From contig JAVYUU010000003.1 in assembly GCA_038728085.1 (NCBI GenBank), positions 62,001 to 126,000 on the forward strand: a stretch of 64,000 nt of DNA, in the 5' to 3' direction. The DNA is from Candidatus Bathyarchaeia archaeon (lineage in GTDB: Archaea; Thermoproteota; Bathyarchaeia; Bathyarchaeales; Bathycorpusculaceae). The position numbers and the translations under genes are program-made. The notes beneath the pieces are model-generated. The model was not told where the DNA came from, did no database searches, and saw only the letters and a program-made list of their open reading frames with translations. Every line of letters begins with the position of its first letter. The first letter of the stretch is position 1. Of this stretch, positions 7,350 through 17,013 are shown piece by piece.

Positions 7350-7787
7350 ATGGAAGAATTGAAAGACTACACAGTGATAAACGCTGAAGGCTTAATCCTT
7401 GGAAGAATGGCAAGCATCGTAGCAAAACGCCTACTTAAGGGCGAAAAAATAGCCATTGTAAATGCTGAAAAAGCCGTAATCTCTGGCAAGAAGAAAAGCA
7501 GAATAGCGGAGGCAAAAGAGTTCCTCGAAGTAGGCCATCCTGGAAAGGGCCCATTCCACTACAGAAGGCCGGACAGAATTTTGAGGAAAACTATTAGGGG
7601 AATGCTTCCTTACAAGCAGCCTAAAGGCAAACAAGCCTTCAAAAGGCTTAGGGTTTTCATAGGCGTTCCAGACGAGTTGAAAAACGCAAAGATGGAGACA
7701 ATAGAGGAGGCTCAAGCCAAAAAGTTAACATGCCCCTATCTCACTCTTGGAGAGCTTGCAAAGGAAATAGGCTGGAGCGGAGAATAA
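7350..7787 (+). CDS. rpl13: 50S ribosomal protein L13 (uL13)
   Basis: About 145 residues. It carries the L13 signatures [55 protein letters not shown] and [14 protein letters not shown] 7350 is preferred; a GTG at 7341 overlapping the rpl18e stop is the alternative. The tight spacing to rpl18e and rps9 is the normal archaeal L18e-L13-S9 order. Confidence 0.95.
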   Translation: MEELKDYTVINAEGLILGRMASIVAKRLLKGEKIAIVNAEKAVISGKKKSRIAEAKEFLEVGHPGKGPFHYRRPDRILRKTIRGMLPYKQPKGKQAFKRLRVFIGVPDELKNAKMETIEEAQAKKLTCPYLTLGELAKEIGWSGE

Positions 7788-7789
7788 AC

Positions 7790-8203
7790 ATGCCAGTACC
7801 AAAAAAGGTTTTAGTTGTAAGCGGGAAAAGAAAAACAGCCATAGCAAGAGCCGTAGTCAGACCGGGAATAGGCAGAATAAGGATCAATCGAATACCATTA
7901 GAGATATACGAGCCTGAGGTTGCCCGCCTGAAAATAATGGAACCCCTTATATTGGCTGGAGATGAAGTGTGGAAGCAATTGGACATAGACGTGAAAGTTT
8001 GGGGCGGAGGCTACATGGGACAGGCAGAAGCAGCTAGAATGGCCATAGCAAATGCCATACTGAAGTGGACGAAGAGCACACAATTACGCACAGCCTTCGT
8101 GGAGTATGACAGAACAATGGTGGTCGGAGACCCACGGAGAAAGGAACCCAAAAAGTTTGGAGGGCCGGGAGCAAGAGCCAGAGCCCAGAAAAGCTACAGG
8201 TAA
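7790..8203 (+). CDS. rps9: 30S ribosomal protein S9 (uS9)
   Basis: 137 residues from ATG 7790 ([22 protein letters not shown]). A longer open frame to 7730 lies inside rpl13 and is not needed. The S9 signatures are [34 protein letters not shown] and the basic C-terminus [27 protein letters not shown]-type (last residues QKSYR), which reaches the P-site tRNA in the ribosome. It starts 2 nt after the rpl13 stop. Confidence 0.96.
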   Translation: MPVPKKVLVVSGKRKTAIARAVVRPGIGRIRINRIPLEIYEPEVARLKIMEPLILAGDEVWKQLDIDVKVWGGGYMGQAEAARMAIANAILKWTKSTQLRTAFVEYDRTMVVGDPRRKEPKKFGGPGARARAQKSYR

Positions 8204-8217
8204 AAGGAGGATTATGC

Positions 8218-8457
8218 ATGATAATACCAGTAAGATGTTTCACATGCGGCAAGCTTATTGGCGATAAATGGGAAGAGTTTGCCAGGAGAGTCAAAACGGG
8301 AGAAGATGCTGGCGACGTATTAGATAGTTTAGGAATTAAGAGGTACTGCTGCCGGCGTATGCTTTTGTCCCACGTTGAAATTATAGATGAAGTTTTACGC
8401 TTTTATGAGGAAGCTGAAAAAAGAAAAGAGGCTAGGAGCTATTATTTCCAGCAATAA
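8218..8457 (+). CDS. rpo10: RNA polymerase subunit Rpo10 (N)
   Basis: This 79-residue zinc protein anchors the Rpo3-Rpo11 platform. It has [16 protein letters not shown] and the paired Cys of [14 protein letters not shown], the atypical CX2C...CC zinc motif of the subunit. An AAAGGAGG site at 8203-8210 fixes the ATG at 8218. The C-terminal tail (about 15 residues, charged) is somewhat longer than the shortest archaeal versions. In many archaea rpoK follows; here the enolase gene follows directly. Confidence 0.96.
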   Translation: MIIPVRCFTCGKLIGDKWEEFARRVKTGEDAGDVLDSLGIKRYCCRRMLLSHVEIIDEVLRFYEEAEKRKEARSYYFQQ

Positions 8458-8471
8458 ATGGAGAATTGGAA

Positions 8472-9725
8472 ATGTCCACGGTTATTGAGGATGTGATTGC
8501 AAGAAAAGTTTTCAACAGCCGCGGAGAAGAAACAATAGAAGTTGACGTCATAACAACCTCCGGTTTTGGAAGAGCCTCCGCCCCCGAGGGAAAAAGCCGG
8601 GGGAAGGCGGAGGTCACGTATTACCCAAAGGGCGGGGTTGACGAAGCCGTAAGGAAAGTTGAGGAGCTTATAGCCCCGGAGCTTGTGGGGTTAAATGCTG
8701 ACTTCCAAGAGGAGATAGACAGAACTCTTCACGAGATAGACAATACAAAGGACTTTAGGATAATCGGGGGAAACACGGCCTTTGCTGTTTCCTTGGCAAG
8801 CGCTGAAGCAGCTGCAAACTCGTATGGATTGCCCCTATTTCAGTATCTAGGGGGTTACGCAGCCCGCGAACTTCCATACCCCCTTGGAAACGTTATTAGC
8901 GGGGGAAGCCATACAAGCGGCAAGGCTCCAGACATTCAAGAGTTCCTAGTTTTGCCCGTAGGGGCGAAATCATTTCTGGAGGCAGCTGAAGCAAACGTGA
9001 AAGTTCATAGAAAAGTCAAGGAGATTCTAGAGAAGAAAGACAAACTGTTCACCTGTGGAAAAAGCGATGAAGGCGCATGGACGGCAAACATCACAAACAC
9101 CGAAGCGCTGGAAATTCTTGCAAAGGCTTGCGAAGAAATAAGTAAGGAGGTAAACTTCAAGTGCCGCCCGGGCATTGACGTGGCAGCATCAACCCTCTGG
9201 AGCAGCAAGACCAAGAAATATGTCTATGAGAGGGAAGGAAAGGAGCTGGATTCCGGAGAACAGTTAGAGTTCATTAAACAGCTCGTCGAGAAATACCATC
9301 TAGCCTACGTGGAAGATCCCTTCCACGATGAGGATTATGAAAGCTTTGCAGAGCTAATCAGAAAAGTGAAAGACTGTATAGTTTGTGGAGACGACCTTTT
9401 CGCAACAAACGCTGAAAGATTAGCCCATGGAATAAAAATGCATGCAGCCAACGCCATCATAATAAAGGTGAACCAAGTGGGAACATTAACAGACGCTTTA
9501 GAGACCATCGAGACTGCTAGAAGAGCTGGATACATCCCAGTCATGTCCCATCGCTCCGGAGACACATGCGACTGGCACATAGCCCACTTGGCCGTAGCCT
9601 TTAAATGTCCAATAATAAAGACTGGGGTGGTGGAAGGGGCCAGAATAGCAAAAATAAACGAGTTAATAAGGGTGGAAGAGTTTTTAGGGGACAGAGCTAA
9701 AATGGCTGAACTTCAAATATCATGA
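8472..9725 (+). CDS. eno: Enolase (phosphopyruvate hydratase)
   Basis: About 417 residues, interconverting 2-phosphoglycerate and phosphoenolpyruvate in glycolysis and gluconeogenesis. Features are VFNSRGEETIEVDVIT, GGNTAFAVSLASAEAAA, the metal and active-site stretch AYVEDPFHDEDYESF, CGDDLFATNAERL, IIIKVNQVGTLTDAL (catalytic Lys) and VMSHRSGDTCDWHIAHLAVA. The last motif differs from the common SHRSGETED-IADLAVA, but the His and Arg positions are kept. ATG 8472 is preferred over TTG 8466. Enolase next to rps2 and RNA polymerase genes is a conserved archaeal arrangement. Confidence 0.95.
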   Translation: MSTVIEDVIARKVFNSRGEETIEVDVITTSGFGRASAPEGKSRGKAEVTYYPKGGVDEAVRKVEELIAPELVGLNADFQEEIDRTLHEIDNTKDFRIIGGNTAFAVSLASAEAAANSYGLPLFQYLGGYAARELPYPLGNVISGGSHTSGKAPDIQEFLVLPVGAKSFLEAAEANVKVHRKVKEILEKKDKLFTCGKSDEGAWTANITNTEALEILAKACEEISKEVNFKCRPGIDVAASTLWSSKTKKYVYEREGKELDSGEQLEFIKQLVEKYHLAYVEDPFHDEDYESFAELIRKVKDCIVCGDDLFATNAERLAHGIKMHAANAIIIKVNQVGTLTDALETIETARRAGYIPVMSHRSGDTCDWHIAHLAVAFKCPIIKTGVVEGARIAKINELIRVEEFLGDRAKMAELQIS

Positions 9726-9736
9726 GGAGATGAAAG

Positions 9737-10411
9737 TTGAGCGACGAAGAAACAAGAAAAGAGAAACTTGAAGAGGAAACGGGGGTAAGCGCTGAAGAAG
9801 AGCTTTTACTGCCGCGAGACGCATTATTGTCGGCTGGAATACATATAGGAACCAGAATGAAAACACGGGATATGGAACAGTTCATATATCGTGTCAGGCC
9901 AGATGGACTTTTCGTGCTTGACATTAAAAAGACGGATGAACGTATAAGAGTTGCAGCCAAGTTTTTGGCAAGGTTTGACCCCTCGAGAGTGGCGGCTGCA
10001 GCTGCAAGGCTTTACGCCCAAGAACCCGTTAGAAAGTTCTGCGAACTAACAGGAGCTACGCCTGTTGTGGGACGCTTTATTCCAGGATTGCTTTCCAATC
10101 CGCTGTACCCAAACCGCATCGAGCCAGACGTTATAATAGTTTCCGATCCTAGAGCCGACTCTCAGGCTGTGAAGGAAGCTGCAGCAGTAGGTATTCCCGT
10201 GGTGGCCTTGTGTAGCACCGACAATGACTTTTCCGGAATCGACCTTGTGATTCCCACAAATAATAAGGGTAGAAGGGCGTTGGCTGTCATATATTGGCTT
10301 CTTGCCAGACAGGTTCTTAGGGAAAGAGGCGAGCTTCCACCAGATAAGGATCCGCCATTAACGATTGAAGACTTTGAGGCTAAAATCTCTAAGGAAGAAG
10401 AGGAGAGCTAG
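9737..10411 (+). CDS. rps2: 30S ribosomal protein S2 (uS2)
   Basis: 224 residues from a TTG preceded by GAGGAGA. After an acidic N-terminal extension (MSDEETRKEKLEEETG) comes LLSAGIHIGTRMKTRDMEQFIY, then FIPGLLSNPLYPNRIEPDVIIVSDPRADSQA in two parts, and VVALCSTDNDFSGIDLVIPTNNKGRRALAVIYW, all typical of archaeal S2. It lies between eno and the MEMO1-family gene in the usual archaeal order. Confidence 0.95.
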   Translation: MSDEETRKEKLEEETGVSAEEELLLPRDALLSAGIHIGTRMKTRDMEQFIYRVRPDGLFVLDIKKTDERIRVAAKFLARFDPSRVAAAAARLYAQEPVRKFCELTGATPVVGRFIPGLLSNPLYPNRIEPDVIIVSDPRADSQAVKEAAAVGIPVVALCSTDNDFSGIDLVIPTNNKGRRALAVIYWLLARQVLRERGELPPDKDPPLTIEDFEAKISKEEEES

Positions 10412-10416
10412 CGTAG

Positions 10417-11268
10417 ATGGCGAAGGTTAGGCATCCATGCCAAGCCGGAGCCTTCTACGCTGGAACAACTGAAGACCTAAAAAGACAAATTGAAAAATGT
10501 TTTCTCCACGAACTTGGCCCCGGAAAAATCCCATCAATTGCCGAGGTTGGGGCTAGACGAATAGTTGGGCTTGTCTGCCCCCACGCCGGCTATATGTATT
10601 CCGGCCCCGTGGCAGCCCACGCCTACTACAATCTAGCATTGGATGGAAAGCCAGATGTTGTGGTTATTTTCGGGCCAAACCACACTGGCTATGGAAGTGC
10701 TTTAGCCATCATGAACGAGGGCATCTGGCGCACACCTCTAGGCGATGTGGAAGTTGATAGCGAAACCGCAAACCAGATCGTCAAGGAATCCCGCATAGTC
10801 GATGTTGATGACATTGCCCACCGTTATGAACACTCAATCGAAGTTCAGCTTCCATTCTTGCAGTATCTTTTCGGCTCAAAGTTTAAGATTGTGCCAATAT
10901 GCTTCTTGATGCAGGACTTGCATTCCTCCGTCGAGGTTGGACAAGCCACAGCTAAGGTTTTGGCCGGAAAGAACGCTGTGATAATAGCTTCTTCGGATAT
11001 GACCCACTATGAGCCCCACAAAGTGGCGGAGCGAAAAGATAAGCTGGCTCTCCAAGCTGTTGTGGAGATGGATGAGGCGAAATTTTATTCGACAATCGAA
11101 ACGCATCGAATAACCGCATGCGGTTATGGCCCCATCGTTGCCCTTATCGCAGCGGCAAAGGCGTTGGGAGCGAAAGAGGCAAAATTATTATGCTATAAAA
11201 CCAGTGGAGATGTTAGCGGCGACTACTCAGCCGTCGTTGGGTATGCCGCCGTGCAATTCACAAAATAG
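10417..11268 (+). CDS. MEMO1-family protein (AmmeMemoRadiSam protein B type)
   Basis: 283 residues. The family shares a fold with class III extradiol dioxygenases and keeps conserved His residues: VCPHAGYMYSGPVAAHAYYN, FGPNHTGYGS, RYEHSIEVQLPFLQYLFG and IIASSDMTHYEP. The biochemical function in archaea is not settled. It is 5 nt after rps2 and 9 nt before mevalonate kinase, a pairing seen in many archaeal genomes, so a link to isoprenoid supply is often proposed but unproven. Confidence 0.88.
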   Translation: MAKVRHPCQAGAFYAGTTEDLKRQIEKCFLHELGPGKIPSIAEVGARRIVGLVCPHAGYMYSGPVAAHAYYNLALDGKPDVVVIFGPNHTGYGSALAIMNEGIWRTPLGDVEVDSETANQIVKESRIVDVDDIAHRYEHSIEVQLPFLQYLFGSKFKIVPICFLMQDLHSSVEVGQATAKVLAGKNAVIIASSDMTHYEPHKVAERKDKLALQAVVEMDEAKFYSTIETHRITACGYGPIVALIAAAKALGAKEAKLLCYKTSGDVSGDYSAVVGYAAVQFTK

Positions 11269-11277
11269 TGGTTTAGA

Positions 11278-12264
11278 ATGGGGGTAGTTGTCGCCTCAGC
11301 TCCCGCGAAAGTGATCCTTTTCGGAGAACACTTCGTCGTCTACGGCGAACCAGCCATAGTCCTAGCCATAGACAAAAGAGTCTACGCAAAGGTTGAAATC
11401 CGCCAGGATAAGAGGCTGTTCATCCACTCACAGAACCTCGGCGTGTCAGCCTTCTTCGAGGACGACGACATCAAAGTGGAGAAAGGCGACTTAAAAGAAG
11501 CGAAGATAAAACTTGAACCAATAAAATGCGCCGTGGAAAAGGTTCTCAAGAAAGCAGGAGAAAAGGTCGGCTTAAACGTTGAAGTCCACTCAACAGTGCC
11601 AGTTGCGGCGGGACTCGGCTCATCAGCGGCGGTAGCTTCGGCCGTGGCAGCGGCTGTTGGCGCGGCGCTAAATGTTGAAATGTCCAAAGAAGACGTTTTC
11701 CGCATAGCCTTTGAAGCCGAGAAAATTATGCACGGCACGCCTTCTGGGGTGGATCCGGCAATATCAACCTACGGGGGCACGATGCTTTTCCAATTGGACA
11801 CGGGGTTTAAACCACTTGAGGTTAAGGCGGATATTCCACTCGTCATCGGCAACACGGGGGTTGAAAGGTCAACACGCGTCCAAGTTGCAAAGGTCCGCGA
11901 GTTAAGGGACAAGTATCCACAGATTATCGAGCCCATGATGCGAACAGCCCGTGAGATAGTGCTTCAAGCCGTAGAAGCATTAAGAAAGGGCGATCTCCAA
12001 ACTCTCGGAGAACTCATGAATATAAACCATGCACTGTTATATGGCCTAGGAGTTTCAGATGAATCCCTCGAGTGGCTCATAAACGCTGCCCGAAGAGCTG
12101 GAGCACTAGGCGCAAAACTAACGGGAGCGGGAGGTGGCGGATGTATGATAGCCCTAGCCTCTATGGAGAGACTTGAAAAAGTTTTGGAGGCTGTTCAGAG
12201 GGCTGGAGCCAGCGCATTCATAGCCAGAAAGACAGATGAGGGAGTTAAAATTGAGTCAAGCTAA
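11278..12264 (+). CDS. mvk: Mevalonate kinase
   Basis: 328-residue GHMP kinase that phosphorylates mevalonate at C5 for isoprenoid lipid synthesis. Motifs are SAPAKVILFGEHFVVYGEPA (substrate side), the ATP loop PVAAGLGSSAAVASAVAAA at about 103-121, HGTPSGVDPAISTYGG and the C-terminal TGAGGGGCMIAL. ATG 11278 is 9 nt after the MEMO gene. It overlaps the downstream isopentenyl phosphate kinase gene by about 14 nt. Confidence 0.95.
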   Translation: MGVVVASAPAKVILFGEHFVVYGEPAIVLAIDKRVYAKVEIRQDKRLFIHSQNLGVSAFFEDDDIKVEKGDLKEAKIKLEPIKCAVEKVLKKAGEKVGLNVEVHSTVPVAAGLGSSAAVASAVAAAVGAALNVEMSKEDVFRIAFEAEKIMHGTPSGVDPAISTYGGTMLFQLDTGFKPLEVKADIPLVIGNTGVERSTRVQVAKVRELRDKYPQIIEPMMRTAREIVLQAVEALRKGDLQTLGELMNINHALLYGLGVSDESLEWLINAARRAGALGAKLTGAGGGGCMIALASMERLEKVLEAVQRAGASAFIARKTDEGVKIESS

Positions 12265-13051
12265 ACCAACAATCTTGAAGATAGGCGGCTCAGTCATAAC
12301 AGACAAAAGCAAAGAAATGAGTGTACGCATGGACATCATAAGCCGCCTAGCCGACGAAATCCTAGAGGCAGACCCGAAAAGCCTAATAATAGTGCATGGC
12401 GGAGGAAGTTTCGGCCACCCAGTAGCCCAGAAATATGCAATAAAAGAGGGGTTCAAAGATCCTTCCCAAATTATAGGATTTGCGGAAACACATCACGTCA
12501 TGACGGTGCTTAATGGACTTTTTATGGATGCATTGATTTGGCGTGGTATACCCGCCGTAAGCATAACCCCCTCATCCTGCATATTAACCAAAAATGGCAG
12601 AATAGCGTGTTTTGAAGACGCCCTATTGAAAAGGCTTTTGGAAATGGGGTTTATTCCGGTTCTTTATGGAGATGCTGTCCTTGACACGGAACTAGGGTTT
12701 ACGATATTGTCTGGAGATCAAATAACGGCATTTTTGGCTTTGAGGCTAAACGCAAAAAACGTTGTTATAGGCGTGGATGTGGACGGCCTCTATGATCAAG
12801 ATCCAAAAATCAACGCGGAAGCTAAAATGTTTGAACGCTTAACGTTAGACGAGCTTACGAGAATCAAAGGGAACCTTGGAGGTTCAAACGCGTGCGACAT
12901 AACCGGTGGGATGTCCAGCAAAATCAACGAACTAATACCAGTCATAGAGCGGGGAATCCCCGTTTTAATCGTTAATGCTTCAAAGCCAAAATACATTTAC
13001 AAAGCCCTTAAAGGAGAAAAAGTGAGGGGCACACTCATAGAGAAGGAATGA
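12251..13051 (+). CDS. ipk: Isopentenyl phosphate kinase
   Basis: About 266-residue amino-acid-kinase-fold enzyme converting isopentenyl phosphate to isopentenyl diphosphate, the hallmark of the archaeal modified mevalonate pathway. Features are ILKIGGSVITDK, IVHGGGSFGHPVAQKY (with the substrate His), LYGDAVLD, LSGDQITAFLA and DITGGMSSKINEL. TTG 12251 is chosen because GAGGGAG at 12238-12244 is its ribosome binding site. An in-frame ATG at 12236 lies before that site. It runs straight into idi2. Confidence 0.94.
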   Translation: MSQAKPTILKIGGSVITDKSKEMSVRMDIISRLADEILEADPKSLIIVHGGGSFGHPVAQKYAIKEGFKDPSQIIGFAETHHVMTVLNGLFMDALIWRGIPAVSITPSSCILTKNGRIACFEDALLKRLLEMGFIPVLYGDAVLDTELGFTILSGDQITAFLALRLNAKNVVIGVDVDGLYDQDPKINAEAKMFERLTLDELTRIKGNLGGSNACDITGGMSSKINELIPVIERGIPVLIVNASKPKYIYKALKGEKVRGTLIEKE

Positions 13052-13054
13052 CTG

Positions 13055-14167
13055 TTGGCTGAAAAAACACAAAAAAGGAAAGCAGACCACATTCGGATAG
13101 CCACAACCTACAATGTTCAAGCAAGAAAAAACACCACGGGATTTGAGGACGTCTACCTCGTTCATAAAGCCCTACCGGAGATCGACAAGGAGAAAATAGA
13201 TTTAGCGACAAACGTTTTCAATCATAGATTTTCAGCGCCAATAATGGTGAGCGCCATCACAGGTGGAACAGGCGAAGCCAAAAGGATCAATGCAGCAATC
13301 GCCACAGTTGTAGAGGAACTGGGACTTGGAATGGGTGTTGGAAGCCAAAGAGCCGCGCTAGAGGATAGACGCCTCGAAAGAACCTTCACAATCGTCAGGA
13401 GAAAAGCGCCAACAGCCTTTTTGGTGGCGAACATAGGTGGAGTGCAGCTTGTCCGTGGATATGGCCTAAAAGAAGTTCGGAGGGCTATTGAAATGATTGA
13501 TGCAGACGCCATCGCAATCCACTTAAATCCACTTCAGGAGGCTGTTCAGCCAGAAGGCGAAACAAGCTTTCAAGGAGTCCTTGAAAGGATAGGAGAAATA
13601 GCGAAAGAAATCGATAAACCAGTAATAGTTAAGGAAACAGGTGCCGGGATAGCCGCTGAAGAGGCAAGAAGGCTGGAGGCTGTGGGCGTGGGAGGCATAG
13701 ATGTGGGCGGTGCTGGCGGTACAAGCTTTGCGGCAGTGGAATTCTTCCGCGCTAGAGGCGAAAGAAACTTTCACCGTCGAAGACTCGGCGACGTTTTCTG
13801 GGACTGGGGCATACCTACAGCCATAAGCCTAGTGGAGGTTGTTCAAACAGTGAAAATCCCAGTCATAGCCTCAGGTGGAATACGCAGCGGGTTGGATGTA
13901 GCTAAAGCGCTGGCTCTTGGAGCGAGCTTAGCAAGCCTCGCCCAACCAGTTTTGCAGGCGGCAGTGGAGGGGGGCGTCAAGAAAACAAGGAAAATGTTGG
14001 CTATGCTGATTGAAGAGTTGAAGAATGCCATGTTCTTGGTTGGAGCTGAAAAACCGCAACGGTTACAGAGGGTGCCCGTGGTTATAACGGGGAAAACTGC
14101 TGAATGGTTAAGGCTGAGAGGATTTGATGTTGAGTCTTACGCTAGGAGGAGCAGTGTCCAAGCATGA
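13055..14167 (+). CDS. fni: Isopentenyl-diphosphate delta-isomerase, type 2 (FMN)
   Basis: 370-residue FMN- and NAD(P)H-dependent TIM-barrel isomerase of IPP and DMAPP. Motifs include APIMVSAITGGTGEAKRINAA, GMGVGSQRAALED, HLNPLQEAVQPEGETSF, PVIVKETGAGI, VGGAGGTSFAAVE and the FMN phosphate site VIASGGIRSGLDVAKALALGA. The TTG start is 3 nt after the IPK stop, and the end overlaps the prenyl synthase ATG by 4 nt (ATGA), so the three genes form one operon. Confidence 0.95.
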   Translation: MAEKTQKRKADHIRIATTYNVQARKNTTGFEDVYLVHKALPEIDKEKIDLATNVFNHRFSAPIMVSAITGGTGEAKRINAAIATVVEELGLGMGVGSQRAALEDRRLERTFTIVRRKAPTAFLVANIGGVQLVRGYGLKEVRRAIEMIDADAIAIHLNPLQEAVQPEGETSFQGVLERIGEIAKEIDKPVIVKETGAGIAAEEARRLEAVGVGGIDVGGAGGTSFAAVEFFRARGERNFHRRRLGDVFWDWGIPTAISLVEVVQTVKIPVIASGGIRSGLDVAKALALGASLASLAQPVLQAAVEGGVKKTRKMLAMLIEELKNAMFLVGAEKPQRLQRVPVVITGKTAEWLRLRGFDVESYARRSSVQA

Positions 14168-15234
14168 GCATCGAAAAACTTTTGGAAGAAAAAGCCCAGC
14201 TCATAAACAAAGCCATCGAGAAGTATATTCCAAGAACCTTCACGAAAAATGCCCTAGTCTTTAAGGTCAACCCGCCAAGATACGCCTACAATACTGAGGC
14301 TCTAAACAAGGCACTAGCCGAACCTATATGGGAGTTCCTAGACAGGGGAGGAAAACGTTGGCGTCCAACATTATTTCTGCTTATATGCGAAGCCCTAGGC
14401 AAAAATCCTGACGCTTACGTGGACTACGCCATAATACCGGAGGTTATCCACAACGGAACCCTAATCATAGATGACATAGAAGATGCCTCGGAATATCGTA
14501 GAGGGAAACCATGCACCTACAAGATTTACGGATTAGACATAGCCGTAAACGCTGGAAACACCATGTATTATCTGCCACTCTTGCCCCTCATGGAAAACCG
14601 TGAAAAAATAGGCGCAGAAAAACTGGCGAAAATATATGAGATTTACGTGCAAGAAATGATAAACCTAAGCCTCGGGCAAGCCATGGACATAGCATGGCAC
14701 AAAGGTTTGGCTGATGCTGATCAGATAAGCGAGGAAGACTACCTGCAAATGTGCGCCTATAAAACAGGAACCCTGGCAAGGATGGCGGCTAAAATCGCCG
14801 CAGTGCTAGCTGATGCAGACGACGAGCTCGTTAAGAGGCTTGGAGTTTTCGCGGAAAGCATAGGCGTAGCCTTCCAAATCCAAGATGACATTTTAGACCT
14901 AACCGGACAAGAGTTTGCGGAAAGGAAAGGAGGAAGAGGACAAGACATAACTGAGGGGAAAAGAACATTAATCGTAATTCACACACTAAAAATTGCAAAT
15001 GACGAGGATAGAAAGAGGCTTATCCAAATTTTGAGAATGCACACTTCAGATCAGAGACTTAGAGATGAGGCAATAGCTATAATGCAGAAATATGGGTCAA
15101 TAGACTATGCTAAAAACTTCGCAAGAAGGATTGTTGAAGAAAGCTGGAGCGAAGTGGAAAAGCTTCTTCCGCCATCAAACGCAAAGGAAAAGTTAAACGC
15201 CTTCGCAAAATTCCTTATTGAAAGAAGAATATAA
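14164..15234 (+). CDS. idsA: Polyprenyl (geranylgeranyl/farnesyl) diphosphate synthase
   Basis: 356-residue all-helical trans-prenyltransferase making the C15-C20 precursors of archaeal ether lipids. The two Asp-rich motifs are intact: LIIDDIEDASEYRRGKPC (first, near residue 101) and FQIQDDILDLTG (second, near residue 240). Other features are GGKRWRPTLFLL and a KTG in the AYKTGTLARMAAKIA stretch. Product chain length cannot be fixed by eye. The ATGA overlap with idi2 indicates coupling. Confidence 0.93.
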   Translation: MSIEKLLEEKAQLINKAIEKYIPRTFTKNALVFKVNPPRYAYNTEALNKALAEPIWEFLDRGGKRWRPTLFLLICEALGKNPDAYVDYAIIPEVIHNGTLIIDDIEDASEYRRGKPCTYKIYGLDIAVNAGNTMYYLPLLPLMENREKIGAEKLAKIYEIYVQEMINLSLGQAMDIAWHKGLADADQISEEDYLQMCAYKTGTLARMAAKIAAVLADADDELVKRLGVFAESIGVAFQIQDDILDLTGQEFAERKGGRGQDITEGKRTLIVIHTLKIANDEDRKRLIQILRMHTSDQRLRDEAIAIMQKYGSIDYAKNFARRIVEESWSEVEKLLPPSNAKEKLNAFAKFLIERRI

Positions 15235-15264
15235 CAATAAACAATAGCGAGAGCCCAAGCCTTG

Positions 15265-17013
15265 ATGGAAACATCTAAGGAACTGGAAGAACTGATCCGG
15301 AAATTCGCTCTAATAAATGCGGTTAAGCATGACGGAAGAGCCCAACCCGGACCTGTCATAGGCAAAGTTTTAGCCGAAAGGCCGGAACTGCGGACAAAAG
15401 CAAAGGAGATAGCAGCCCTTGTAGAGAAAATAGTTAGCGAAGTTAATAGTCTTCCACCAAACGAACAGAAACGCATAGTTGAGGGGAAATGGCCTGAAGC
15501 CTTCATGAAGGAGAAAATTGAGGAGGAGAAAAAGCTTCCACCATTGCCAAATGCAAGCAAATACCCGAAAATTGTTACGCGCTTTTCGCCGAACCCTGAC
15601 TGTGTTCTCCATTTGGGTTCAGCTAGGGCTATTGTCCTCTGCCATGAATATGCACGCATGTATAATGGAAAGTTTATCTTACGATTCGAAGATACGGACC
15701 CAAAGCTGAAAAGGCCGGTTTTAGAGTTTTATGACCGTATCCGCGAGGATCTCGCATGGTTAGATTGCCGGCCCGACGAGGAATACATCCAAAGCGATAG
15801 AATACCCATCTATTACGAATATGCAGAAAAGCTGCTTGAAGCTGGAAATGCTTATGTCTGCACATGTCAGCCTCAAACCTTCAGAGAAAGAATTTTAGCC
15901 CAAAAACCATGCCCATGCCGCGAGCTGCCACCGGAAGACCACATGGAAAGATGGCAACACATGCTGGACGGAGGATATAATGAGGGCGAAGCTGTTGTGC
16001 GTATAAAAACGGACTTAAGCCACCCAAACCCAGCCGTCAGAGACTGGCCAGCCCTACGCATAATAGATACCGAGAAGTTCCCCCATCCAAGAGTTGGAAG
16101 CAAATACCGGGTCTGGCCCCTCTACAATTTTGCATGCGGCCTCGACGACCACTTGATGGAAGTTACCCACATTATTCGCGGCAAGGAACACTTAACAAAC
16201 ATGGTTCGCCAAGAATACATGTACCGCCACTTGGGATGGGAATATCCAGAAGCCATACATTACGGTAGGCTTAAGATTGTTGGGGCTTACCTCAGCAAGT
16301 CGAAAATAGTCCAGGGGATAAAAGAGGGTCTTTATAAGGGTTGGGACGATCCAAGACTGGCAACTTTTGCAGCGCTGAGAAAGCGCGGAATAACTCCAGC
16401 AGCGATAAAGAGGCTTATAATCGACGTTGGACCTAAAACCTCAGATGTTGTTTTAAGCTGGGAAAACCTTTACGCATACAACAGAAAAATCCTGGATCCA
16501 GAGGTTAACCGCTACTTTTTCGTGCCGAACCCGGTCCAGCTAACGGTGCACGGGCTCCCCAGAGCCTTCACGGTTAGAGTGAGGCTGCATCCGGAACATC
16601 CGGAAAGAGGTTGGAGAGAGTATGTTATAAAGACCCCCGAGGGACAAGCCAGCGCTCTCTTTTGGATTTCAAGGGATGACTTGAAGAGTATGGTTGTTGG
16701 GAAAGTTGTCCGTCTTATGGAGCTTTTCAATATAAAAGTTGAAAGTGTTGAAGCGTACGCTGTTGAGGCATCCTTCATGAGCGAGGCTTATGAGGATGCA
16801 AAGAGGATGAACGCACCTCTCATACATTGGGTTCCCATAGGGAACGATGTGCCATGCCAAGTTGTCATGCCAAATGCCGCAATCGTTGAGGGAGTAGCTG
16901 AAGGAGCCTGCAGAAGCCTTAAGACCAATGACATAGTACAGTTTGAAAGGTTCGGCTTTGTGAGAATAGAAAAAGTTGACGAGAAAATTTTAGCCTATTT
17001 TGCCCATAAATGA
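15265..17013 (+). CDS. gltX: Glutamyl-tRNA synthetase, archaeal type
   Basis: About 582-residue class I aminoacyl-tRNA synthetase. The ATP-binding HIGH motif is present as TRFSPNPDCVLHLGSARA and the KMSKS loop as LSKSKIV. An N-terminal helical domain of about 95 residues precedes the catalytic domain, and a beta-barrel anticodon-binding region of GlnRS type follows (from about residue 420), as usual in archaea and eukaryotes. Such enzymes commonly charge both tRNA-Glu and tRNA-Gln in organisms using GatDE, which is not seen here. ATG 15265 or the preceding TTG may start it. Confidence 0.94.
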   Translation: METSKELEELIRKFALINAVKHDGRAQPGPVIGKVLAERPELRTKAKEIAALVEKIVSEVNSLPPNEQKRIVEGKWPEAFMKEKIEEEKKLPPLPNASKYPKIVTRFSPNPDCVLHLGSARAIVLCHEYARMYNGKFILRFEDTDPKLKRPVLEFYDRIREDLAWLDCRPDEEYIQSDRIPIYYEYAEKLLEAGNAYVCTCQPQTFRERILAQKPCPCRELPPEDHMERWQHMLDGGYNEGEAVVRIKTDLSHPNPAVRDWPALRIIDTEKFPHPRVGSKYRVWPLYNFACGLDDHLMEVTHIIRGKEHLTNMVRQEYMYRHLGWEYPEAIHYGRLKIVGAYLSKSKIVQGIKEGLYKGWDDPRLATFAALRKRGITPAAIKRLIIDVGPKTSDVVLSWENLYAYNRKILDPEVNRYFFVPNPVQLTVHGLPRAFTVRVRLHPEHPERGWREYVIKTPEGQASALFWISRDDLKSMVVGKVVRLMELFNIKVESVEAYAVEASFMSEAYEDAKRMNAPLIHWVPIGNDVPCQVVMPNAAIVEGVAEGACRSLKTNDIVQFERFGFVRIEKVDEKILAYFAHK

